A stretch of DNA of 64,000 nt from Guadua angustifolia (taxonomy: Eukaryota; Streptophyta; Magnoliopsida; Poales; Poaceae): positions 13,454,001 to 13,518,000 of the forward strand of contig CM070511.1 of assembly GCA_036346375.1 (NCBI GenBank). Reading direction: 5' to 3'. The notes under the pieces were generated by a model. The model saw nothing but the letters and a program-made list of their open reading frames with translations, had not been told where the DNA came from and made no database searches. Of the stretch, positions 44,563 through 54,505 are shown one piece after another. A program made the position numbers and the translations under genes. Within the stretch, counting starts at the first letter, position 1. Each line of letters opens with the position of its first letter.

Positions 44563-45435
44563 CTACAGATCCTCCATCTCGCGCGCGAGCTTCTCTTGCT
44601 CGAGCTCGGCGACTCTGGCCCGCAGCGTCGAGGTTTCGGTTTGCCGCAGGAGGGCCTCGTTGGTTGCGTCCGTAGCTCGGCGACGTTCGTCGTTGAGTTG
44701 GGCCAAGGCGGTCTTCGCCGCCTTGCTGGCACGCCCAAGTTTCTCCTCCAGCCCCGCGACTTTAGCCTCTAGCTCAGGAGACGCCTTGGTTGAGGATGAT
44801 AGCTCGGCAACAGTCCTCTCCAACGCCTCGACCTTGGCACGCTCGTCGGCGAGCGCCGTGGCCGTGGCAGTAGTTTGCTCCTTGGCGACTTCCTCAAGTG
44901 CCACGACCTTGGCGCTTCGCCGAAGCGCTTGGAGTGGCGGCGGCTTGTTCTCAGTGGCCTTCTCGAGGGCCTCGATCCTGGCGTGAAGGGTCTCGAGCGC
45001 CGAGTCTGAAGTTCGCTCTGCAGCGGCCTTCTCCAGCAGCTCGACCTTGGCGCGCTCCGCATCAAGGGCCTCGATCGCTTTGGTCGCTCGAGCGCGCTCG
45101 TGCTCCTGCGCCTTAAACCCATGCTCGCGCTCGGAGGATCTGATCCTCTCGAGCTCGGCGGCATGGGACACCTCCAGCGCCACCATCGTGCGACGCAGAT
45201 CGTTGAGCTCCCGGTTGAGCCGCTCGATTTCCTGCGCGTCGGCTTCAATGGTCGCGCAGAGCCTGGAGCGCTCGGTCTCCCTCTCTTCCACGGCATTCAA
45301 GATCTGGCGGAGCACGTTGACATGCTCGTTGAGACCTTGAAGCCCTCGGGTCACGCTGCCAACCGCCTTGAAAACAAGGAAAGCAATCTGGTAAGAAGTT
45401 GTCAAGAGCACACAACTTAACATATTACAGGACAT
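44563..45435 (-). CDS. Antisense coiled-coil ORF of element K (C-terminal part of extra ORF)
   Basis: The open frame of 290 codons on the - strand is almost entirely Ala/Glu/Arg/Leu heptad sequence (for example ERLNRELNDLRRTMVALEVS and ALDAERAKVELLEKAAAERT), a long coiled coil. It lies between the integrase and the 3' LTR in antisense. This matches the C-terminal half of the putative gypsy-type transposase (Transposase_28-like) proteins found in Tat elements. The N-terminal half is at 46990-47750. Its role in the element is not known. Confidence 0.65.
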   Translation of the reverse strand: MSCNMLSCVLLTTSYQIAFLVFKAVGSVTRGLQGLNEHVNVLRQILNAVEERETERSRLCATIEADAQEIERLNRELNDLRRTMVALEVSHAAELERIRSSEREHGFKAQEHERARATKAIEALDAERAKVELLEKAAAERTSDSALETLHARIEALEKATENKPPPLQALRRSAKVVALEEVAKEQTTATATALADERAKVEALERTVAELSSSTKASPELEAKVAGLEEKLGRASKAAKTALAQLNDERRRATDATNEALLRQTETSTLRARVAELEQEKLAREMEDL

Positions 45436-46989
45436 ATAAGGAAGGCTCCTACCTCACGGAGTCGATTTGACGCGCTACCGGAGAACTCCTCATTTAGCTC
45501 GTCAAGGCGAAGCGTTGATCTCAAAACCTTCGCCTGTGTCCCCGTGACCTAGGCCTTCTTCGATCACCGCGGCACACCTTGACCGGGGCTTACGGACGAC
45601 GTGTTTGGGCAGCCGAGATCCTTCCACATCACCGATGGATCGGACCCCGACCAGAGGTACGGCAATGAAGCCGGGCCCGACCTCCGTTGTCGGGGTTCCG
45701 CCAGCTCGGGGCGGAGTTGCTCAGCAGAACATCCCACCCAACCTCCGGGGTGGAGCGTTGTATTCCCGGGGTTGGAAGTTCGCAAGCCGGGTCATCGGAG
45801 TGCCTCCCGATGTCATGGTCGCTCTCCGTGGCCTGGGGAACTGTGGTCTCACCATCAGGCTGGATCTTGGTCGGCGGGGCCTCAGGGACTTGGTGCACGG
45901 CCATCAACGATCGGCGGTGCATGACTTGAGGGGCCCGGACGCCCATACCTCCTCGATCTCGGGAGGTCGACACCGCGAGGGAACCCGTCTCACCGGTCTT
46001 TGTAATCCTCGTGATCGCAGTTGAGGGTCGCCTCGTCTGGCTATCAAGGCCTTGGTCGAACTCCTCGACCGGGCCCACTCGAGGCCCTGAAGAGCACGCC
46101 TTTGTCTCAAGACCGGCGCAGGGCAAGATGTAGGCGTCTGCCCCTCCTTGACTCGGACTCGCCTCAATGACAGCATTGTCGAGTGGGCAAGCTCGGTCTC
46201 GACCACTCAAGGTCTGCAATCAGGATAGGCACTAAGACAAACACGGGAGGATGGAGCGGGTTGCAAAGCCGTGGTCTTACAGGGGCGGTGGCCTTTGCCT
46301 CGCCGATGGCGGCGATGGTCCTGCTGCCCGAGCTCGGAGGAGGAATCCGCTTCCTTCCTCTCGTCCGGGAGGCTAAGCCGTGATGAGTCCGCACCGCCTC
46401 GCTGGGCTCGGTGGTGCAGCGGCGGCGCTGCGCCGTTCTGTCGCCAGATAAAGAAACTTTGTTAAGCCCCGAGAAATCAAGGCGCGAGCTCGAAATTGGC
46501 TATAATCGTCTTTACTGGTGGCGCGATCACCCCATTCGACGTGAGGCCTCTTAGCCCCGGTGGCCGGCTCGGTTGGAGTCTTTTCTTCCTTTTGCTCTTG
46601 CCCTCGTCGGGCAGGGAAGCGCGATCTCATTTGCTTCCCACAACTCTTGATGATCCTACAAGCAAGTGCACGGTCGACAAAGACATACGAATGTTTGGAT
46701 GAGGCTATAGGTCGGAGAAGGCTTACCCGGCCTCTGTCAGCAAGACGTTCTTGATCGGGTCATCGAGAGTATACTCATCGCCACTTCGAATATTTCACGC
46801 ATCTCGCCGCGACCAGACTCCTTCGGCCGCACGAGCAAGAGCCATCAAATGAGGTCGAGGAAGAAGTACGAGGTCAGCGAAAATCTTGGGATTGAAGACC
46901 TTACCAGATGGACTCTCGCGGGTTGAATCGTCGCGTCCCTTGATCTTGGAGAACGGATGTAACCTCCTCCGTAGGGGAGACACCGATTC

Positions 46990-47750
46990 ATGAAAGTCGT
47001 TCGCGATCGCCTTGACCGTGAAGGCAGCGTGTGGCGCAAATGTGGATGGCGGCGATGGCCTGCGTTGACGTTGAGGTCTTCAATCTCTGGGTCTCCACCT
47101 TCCCAAAGGATGGCGGCTCCTCAGATCGCAGACCTCCGTTCTCCCCTTCTTGAGGTAGAACCAGCCTCGACCATGGACCAAGAGAGTCCCTGATAGGGAT
47201 CTTGGGCAAGCTCCACTTAGCCCGGCACGCCGAAGTAGAGGCACCCGACCACGGGTCCTTCCGGAGCGGAAGAGGGAGAAGTAGCGAAAAAAGAGCGAGG
47301 GTGTGGGAAGAATCCCCAGGAACCCCTCGCATAGATGGGAGAAAACGGCTAGGGTGAGGACGGAATTGGGTACCAGGTTGATCATTTCAATCTGGCAACT
47401 ATCGAGGATGTCGGCCAAGAATTCGCTCTCCGGGGTCCGCAGCCCGAAGAGGGAATGCTGCTCGGTGCAGACGATCTCGTCATCTCGAGGATGAGGTTCG
47501 GTCTCGCCACCGGCAACCGCCAGTCACCGATCCAATGCCCTGTGTCCTCGAGCTCCTTCATCCTCGTGGCCAGACAAGGTGCTTTTCCCCATTTAGCCAT
47601 GGCAAAACGCGTCGGTGAGGATGGAAAGGCGATGCTGCTTTCGGGCAAGAAGGTTCGGAGGAAGGCGCAGAAGTTTTTCAAGCTAATGATCCAGAGCTCG
47701 GGGTCCTCCACGATGCTCTTAGGATTTAACCTCCTACGGCACCACAAAAG
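46990..47750 (-). pseudogene. Antisense Transposase_28-like N-terminal region of element K
   Basis: On the - strand MINLVPNSVLTLAVFSHLCE, then EGFLGILPTPSLFFRYFSLF (47270-47390) is the recognisable core of the putative gypsy-type transposase family. WFYLKK follows at about 47150. An upstream frame contains ELEDTGHWIGDWRLPVARPN (47490-47560). Several frameshifts separate it from the coiled coil at 44563-45435. Confidence 0.6.
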
Positions 47751-48012
47751 GCGCGCCTGGCATGATTAGACGGGTGCAGTTAAGGCCTGGGCGATGGACT
47801 CGAAGCGCTGCAGGTGTCCACCGGCTGTTGGCATCCGTATCACCAGAGAGATCAAAAGTCGCCAGTGTCTCGCTTTGGGGTTCACTTTTATGATCTCCGC
47901 TCGACCTCGAACAAGGTTCCAAGACCTTGCAAGGGTTGCTACCAACGACTTTGTTGGGTGAAGCTCGAGGTCGTTCTTGGTACTTCTACGACCTCGAGCC
48001 TCGGGGCTAGGC

Positions 48013-48659
48013 TGCCGGGGTCGGGCAACCCTTGGTCGGTCGGCAGACGATCAACCACCCTCTAGCCGTGGGTCCTCGACCAAAGACTCGGATCAAGCTC
48101 GAGGCCACTCGAGCTAGGGCACAAGATCCACGAGCTCGTGGCCCTCACGATCTCTCGTTCGGGATGATTCAAGGTCGATAGCGTTCCCTTGGATCCCGGC
48201 GGTCATCACTTGGCGATTCTGAAACGTGGGATCATGGAGTAATGCTGTTGCGCGACGGATCGAACAGTTACCACGGCTATCAATATGCATAAAGGCCACG
48301 ATCCAAGGGTTACTCCTTAACGCTACAAGAAGAATGGGTATAAGATGAAGCTTTGAAAACACCGAGGGGCACGCCAACACACGACACTTGAGTTCAAGTC
48401 TAGACTTAGCATCGCCAAGATTGAGTGTAATCCTCCTTATATTGACAAAGGGCAAGAAACACCGCCGCAAAGGCGATCGAGTAGAGTCATTACCTTCTCG
48501 GGGCTCGAACCAGATAAATCTGCCTCGTCTGTTGTCTCCTAGCTCCGATCAGAGACCTCCTCGACCTCATTCCTTTGTTCGAGCAAAGCGCCGTTGTGGT
48601 CCCATTTCTCATTGACCCTACCTAATTTTTTTCATGGTTGGCGATTCCGATCGCCGACA
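48013..48659 (+). mobile_element. 3' LTR of element K
   Basis: The LTR has 647 bp, from TGCCGGGGTCGGGCAACC to GATCGCCGACA, followed by ATTAT. It is slightly shorter than the 5' LTR because of many one-base losses. Confidence 0.92.
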
Positions 48660-48664
48660 ATTAT

Positions 48665-48852
48665 CAAAAAAATACCACCACAAATTTTCCAATGAAAGGA
48701 CATAAAACTTCGTTCATCAAACGTATGAAAGTGCTAGGTGCATTAGTTAAACCAAAAGGTATGACCAATCACTCAAATAAACCGAATTTAGTTTTAAATG
48801 TTGTTTTCCATTCATCTCTCAATTTCATTCTAATTTGGTGGTATCCACTACG
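48665..48852 (-). pseudogene. RT core segment of element J between K and H
   Basis: On the - strand RSGYHQIRMKLRDEWKTTFK and TKFGLFE are followed by the segment leading to VVVFF and the catalytic box. The Asp-Asp position reads as Asp-Asn and an extra T precedes it. K is inserted directly here. Confidence 0.85.
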
Positions 48853-51800
48853 TAAGGGCCTGTTTGGAAGAGCTCTAGATCCTGATTCTCTAGCTCTAAC
48901 TTCTGATTCTCTATGGAATCGATTCTCTGGTGAAAGTGATTCCTATTTAAGAAATAGTTATGAACTTGGTGGAGAGGTTTATAACTAGGAGGTTGTGAAT
49001 CAGGTAGGGAGCACGATTTTTTTGGCTCCCAGGCTACAAGTAAAAAAATATATGAATCACTTCCTCGGATTCCTATGTGAAGTTGGTTGATTTTTTCTTA
49101 TTTGGTAGAGTTCCTCAGTGTAATATTGCGAAAACCTTTTTCCACTTTTGGGCTTTCCGCCATGTGGGCTGGGGCCCGTCTGGCAGGCAATCTCAGGGAC
49201 GGTTGGCCTATTTGGGAGGGTTAGGGTTAAAAGTTTGGGTGTGGGAGGGGTTCTTTTTGGAATTTCCCCTCAACACCCACTTTTTCACCTAATCTCTCTC
49301 TCTCTTTTGTGTGGTTGCCATTGCTTCACTTGGCTGATTTTTGTTCCCCAGCCGACTCCCCATTCTCTTGGCCACATGTTCCTAAGTGCTGGTTGCCCTG
49401 CTCCCTTCCCCATTTTTCCTCCAGCGCCATCCTCCTTCCGAGTCCCCTCCAAGCTGAGCGCCTCCTCCTCTGCGCCTCCCCTTCCTGGATCGACGCAGCA
49501 GGAGCAGCAGCAGTCGGCAGCCCTCTCCTCCTGGTTCGGCGCAGCAGCAGCAGCAATAGGAAGCAGCGCCTCCCTTGCCTCCCTGCTGGCCGGCGCCCCC
49601 CCAGCCTGCCCTTCCCGGCCGAGCCCCTCCCTGCGCTCCTCTCCCTGGCTCGACAAGAGTGGCAGCAGCAGCAGCAGAGCCCAGCCATGCAATTGCAGAA
49701 GAGCAAATAGATCTTGATGCCTCCTCCCTCTGGCGGCCAGCGTCGCCCCCCTCCAGTCGATGGCACCTTCCCCCTCCTTTCTCTCCCTTTGCGTGGTGAG
49801 TGGAGGTGAGGTTCTAGTTGTGGATGAACGATTGTAGCCAAGGTGTTTGATGAAATGTATGCTTGGTGTATAGGGGTTTCTTTGTGCCTGCCATGTGTTT
49901 GATGTAATGCCTAGAAGGTTGATGATATGGTATCATAGTGATTTAAGTGTGCGAAAGTTGAGGCATGGGATGGGAAGGCAAGAATCGATGCATTTCTAAA
50001 TTGTGTGCATACCTATATCCATGCTCGCTAGTTCTATTCTTCTGCATTGAGCATGTTAAATGGGCAATCTGTCGGTTGTTATGCAAAGGACAACTTAATT
50101 CTTGGGCATGTACTCTGATCATGCTATGCTTAAAAGAATTATGTAGCATTTAGTACTGCTAAAATCTTGAGTGGTCATGCATAAGATCCCCAATTTGAGC
50201 GAGTTGTCAGTGTGTTCTCCTATTATTAAGGTTTAATGTCCGCTGTCTAGTGGGTTGCCCGGAGTTCCCATTAGTGGGAATTGGGACTGTTTTTGGCAAA
50301 AGTTGAGTTTTCATCGTGCATTGAGGTATTGAGTCAGACCTTGATCCATTCTTGTGCGTAACGTTGTTTTCAGGGAGAGTGCCTTCGGGGGTGATCTCGA
50401 CCCTGAGTTGCCTCACGCGTCGGTAAAGGCAAGTACATCGAGTAGGGTGCCTAATTGAATTGTTTGTTGTTATTTATCTATTCATGGCTAATTTTCTATT
50501 GATTATGGCAAGTATGAATTATATTGGTGATCGTCCCTTCGAGGACATGATTAGCTATTGGATTCGAGTGGTCACTAGTAAGCCTTCATCTCGGTGAGTT
50601 TACTGTACCTTTGTTAATATTACAGTGATTAACTAGGATGGGGTACATGGATACTCGCGGTTAATTTATAAGAGTTGTACTTAACTGTGCCCCGTCTGGG
50701 GAATGGAATTGAGTATGTGTGCGAATCGATTAGATGATTATGATTGTAGTTTGAAATTAATTGTGTTAATTGCATGACAAAAACGCTGTAATGTGTTGTC
50801 ATGTCTTGTTGTTGAATCTGATGAGACTAGTACCAATGGCAACTTATGAATGTGAAAATTGGCTATGTGTATGTATGTGTTTATGGTATGTTAGTGTTGG
50901 CATTGAATGAAAGGTTACATTTCATTCATGAAAATTGCATTGTGCATTCATTAAAAGAAGAGGCGACCCATTCTGATGCGGGCCTCTGTGTTCACACGTA
51001 GTGAATACGAAAGTCCTACCTCGCAGTCTCATTCATCAAGGTGAATGAGAGCGAGACAGTAAGAGTAGGCACCTTCCACGGGATGGAAGGGACGTGAGGG
51101 TGCACACCGATGGGTGGGCACTTAGTAGTACCGGTACGTGCATCGAGAAGAGCATTCATGTGCATTGCATCTTTAATAATGAGTTTTGTGGTAATGGTAT
51201 GTCACGTGTGTTGCGATTATGGTAAAGGAAGGTTGAGTCATGGACTCAACCAAAAAGGGGAGATTGAATTGAATTTGATGAATTAGCGCATTTCTTTGCC
51301 TTGCTAATTACGTTGTATGGATATCGTGGAGTGACGTCGAGTTACGAATTTCAATAAGAATTGATGAAAATGGTTTTAGTTGCAAAGAAAAGGGGTGGTT
51401 GTGTTGGGAGACATTGTGATTTATGGTTTTATTATCAAGTTGATGTCTTGATTTCGAAAATGTTGGTATGGTCAAGTTATTGTTTTAAATGGGTATAAAT
51501 TTGTATTGTCTGGATGTTGTTTCATTTGTATTACTTGCTCTTATGGTTAAGTTCTTGTTTTACTTACGATAAATTGGAATTGTTACTCTCGTGTACTTTG
51601 CTGAGTCATCGACTCACACTTGTTGGTTGTATTGTTGCAGGTACCTTGAAACCGGCATGCATGGAAGGGGGTAGTAGCACAATCACGTTTTGCATCATCA
51701 CCTCTCCATTATGTTGATTTATAGTTCTGTTATAAATAGCTCGAGTAAATTATTGTAAAGGGCTGTTCGCGGTTATGTTTAATGAGTTTATGTCCTGCAA

Positions 51801-52391
51801 TGATTTATGTGGTGGAGTTTCCTAATTCCTGTTGGATGTGTGATTGGTTAACTAAGGACCTGCTAGAATAATATCATAGAACTGCAAATGTTTTCTGTTT
51901 GCTGAGTGGATGTCCTACTTTCTAGAGAGGTCATGCCGAAATTTTGTAAATTTCGGTGGCTTAGTTTCAATCTGGTTTTAAGAGTTTTAGAGGTTGTTTT
52001 CAGCCTTTTCGAAGAGGTGTCATTGATTATTTAGAGTTTTTGGTAGCATTCGTGGTGCGTTTGGCATCGGGGTGTTTGTAAGTTCAAGCTCTATTGGTTT
52101 TGGCGATTGATTTAATATTAATGTTTAATCATTTTTTAATGACAAATCTAATCATTATGAGACTAACATGTTTATTGAGCTACATTCTTATTAGTCTCAA
52201 ATATGAATGAAAAATGGAAAACCCAAGGTATGCACTCATATTCATTTCTATTATCTTATTGCATACTTAGGATTCAAGTTAAAGTATGAATGTCCCCATT
52301 ATATTAACCACAAAATGTGCATCTTGTTTCCCAAGCCATATATTACATGGATGCACATATTTAGGGGGAGTTCACACTCTAACTTGAAGAG

Positions 52392-52417
52392 TCAATTTAA
52401 ATGAAAATTTAAATTGA
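52392..52417 (+). repeat. Perfect 11-bp hairpin with GAAA loop in LTR G
   Basis: TCAATTTAAAT (52392-52402) and ATTTAAATTGA (52407-52417) are exact reverse complements separated by GAAA. The sequence is AT-only except at the arm ends. Confidence 0.85.
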
Positions 52418-54099
52418 GTTCATTTGTCTTATTAATCATAAAAGAACACTTCATCATGTGTTGATGGTGTTCCTTGATTAATTAAGGACAAATAAATAGT
52501 TCTTAAGTATAATGAAGCATGTGTTTCATTATTGTACTTAAGACACATTTAAATCACTCAAATTGATTTAGGTTGTGCTCAATTGATCTAAAGACATCCA
52601 TTATGTGTTAATGGAGTGCAACAGATAATTGAGATAACCATGCATCTTGGACTAACTATTTTATGAGTTGTGTTTAAGCTAGGTTAAGTCCAAAGATGAT
52701 TGAGATGATGAAAACAGGACAAGAACGACATCATGAGGTGATAGGCGTCAAGAGGAGATCCCGTAGAGATTAAGAGAAGAACGGAGTGATGATTTCGAGG
52801 GAGCGTATAAGTGAAGATCATAAAGACCCCAAAGGGGATTGCTTGCGTGTGGCGGTAAAGGTATAACTAGATAGGCTAAGGACTTCCTAGTCTTTGAGTC
52901 TAGTTTTTATCGCCGTACTATTAAGAGGGGTTGAATCCTAGCTTGAGCTTCATCATGTGTTGATGATCTCAATCCCATATTCACTCGAGCTCAAATCTTA
53001 CTTGGATTTGGTTTTTGCATAAGAGTTAACCATTTGGCATGTGTTGCGAATGTGTTAAGCTTATGCTTAGTTGTTATTGCATTATGCTCGGATTTGCATG
53101 TATTGCAAAGAAGAAAAGCATATGCATTTGGTTTTCGCATAAAGCTTTGATTTGCATGTATTGCAAATAGGATAAGCTAATGCGTTGGTTTTTACGTGAA
53201 GTTCACTTTTGCATGTACTGCAATTGTTGAAGCTTCATGTTTTGTTTTTCTTTGTAAAACAAATCTTTCAAATCAAAGTGATTGCTTGGAGCTAAGTTTT
53301 GCATGTGTTGCAAAAGGAGAGAGCTCAAGCATGATTTGGTGTTTATGTGGTTGTATGGTGCTAGAGGCTTGCATGTGTTGCAAGTAGAGAGCTCATACGT
53401 TTAATTCGGTTTTAGTGTGGTTGCATGGAACTAAAGAATTGCATGTGTTGCAATTAGAGAGTTCATGCACCTTGATTTGGTATTGCTTGGTGCTAGACTT
53501 TTGCATGTGTTGCAAAGAGTAATGCTCAAACATGAAATTGGTTTGTTGTGTTATTTACAAGTTCGTTGTGCGAATAAACCGAGGTATATGAGTCCAGAAT
53601 TCCGAGAGCATGTGAGTAGGGCTTGCAACAGGTGTTTGCGAGTTGACTGGGTCTCGTGTTGACCTTCACATGGCTAGGGGAATTAATCTCATAGACTCGG
53701 GTTTGATTTGCTTAATACGTTTTGCAAATAGATCTTGAGTTGACTGCGAAATGTGTTTTCGCAAGTTGGATTTGTTATTGGCAAATGTGTTTTGCAAATG
53801 AGCTTAGAAGTTATGTGTTTCAATCCTAGAGCATGTGTTGGCATTTGCAAATGTGTTTTGCAAAGTGTCAGGGTCATGTGTTGATCCTTACATGGCTAGA
53901 GGGTTGATCTCATAGTTTCGTGGTTTATTTGTGAAATGTGTTTTCACAATTTGGTTGAGATTCTTTGAGCATGAGCTAAGTTGGTGCAAATGTGTTTTGC
54001 ACAAGTATATGATCATGTGTTGATCATCTAATGGCTCAAAGAATAGTGTTGGTTTTTTGAGAAATAATTTTAAGGGTTGAAAATCATGTTTTCTTTGGT

Positions 54100-54440
54100 T
54101 ATCCGGTGCTACTGGATATGGTAGGCCGGTGCTATCGGCCGACGGTAGCACCGTGCCCCAGGGCGGTGTAAGAAAACCCGAGAGGGGTTTGGGCGGTCAA
54201 GTAGTCCGGTGCTACCTCTCATAGTAGCCCGGTGCTACCGGAGGAGCGGTAGCACCGGTCGAACCCCCGGGTAAAAATCCCAGAGAGGGGTGTTTTTGAG
54301 GTCTGCGGTGGTCCGGTGCTACCGGTGAGCGGTAGCACCGCTCCCAGTTGGCCGGTGCTACCGGATTTCCTGGTAACGGCTAGTTTTCTAGCCGTTGGCC
54401 CGTAGGCCGGTGCTACCGGTTCTAGTACGGCAGTAGCACT
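54100..54440 (+). repeat. GGTGCTACC/GGTAGCACC inverted repeats in LTR G
   Basis: CCGGTGCTACTGG, CCGGTGCTATCGGCCGACGG with TAGCACCG, CCGGTGCTACCGGAGGAGCGG with TAGCACCGG, and similar pairs recur every 50-110 bp upstream of the TATA box. The same motif occurs in LTR D and LTR C. Confidence 0.85.
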
Positions 54441-54497
54441 GGGTTTCCTGGAGTTTTGCCCATCTCGCCCCCCAACGGCTAGTTTTGGCTTGGAGGC

Positions 54498-54505
54498 TAT
54501 AAAAG
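54498..54505 (+). promoter_or_regulatory. TATA box of LTR G
   Basis: TATAAAAG in the context GGAGGCTATAAAAGGAGACC is a strong pol II TATA match. It implies transcription starting near 54530. Confidence 0.65.

Larger units (their letters stand above)
37636..48659 (+). mobile_element. Element K: full-length Tat-type Ty3/Gypsy retrotransposon (TSD ATTAT)
   Basis: ATTAT flanks both ends (37631-37635 and 48660-48664). LTRs are 37636-38298 and 48013-48659, both TG..CGGGG to CGATCGCCGACA. The order is a TGGCGCC primer-binding site, gag, protease, RT, RNase H, a second RNase H, integrase, then 4 kb with an antisense ORF, then the 3' LTR. A dual RNase H and an antisense extra ORF are recognised traits of the Tat lineage. 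It inserted into the RT of element J. Confidence 0.93.

Noticed and set aside
45564..46465. Many ORFs of 60-196 codons on both strands in element K
   Set aside because: GC-rich region between the antisense coiled coil and the Transposase_28-like core. Frames mirror each other and carry no motif; they are probably the decayed middle of the antisense gene.
49285..49841. Overlapping 133-189-codon ORFs on both strands
   Set aside because: Same GC-rich leader block of the F family (F2). Composition, not coding, keeps the frames open.
53030..53510. CRISPR-like array (short repeats TGCATGTGTTGCA at about 60-70-bp spacing)
   Set aside because: This is plant nuclear DNA, repeats are short, arms vary, and spacers pair with each other. 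They are hairpins within an LTR.
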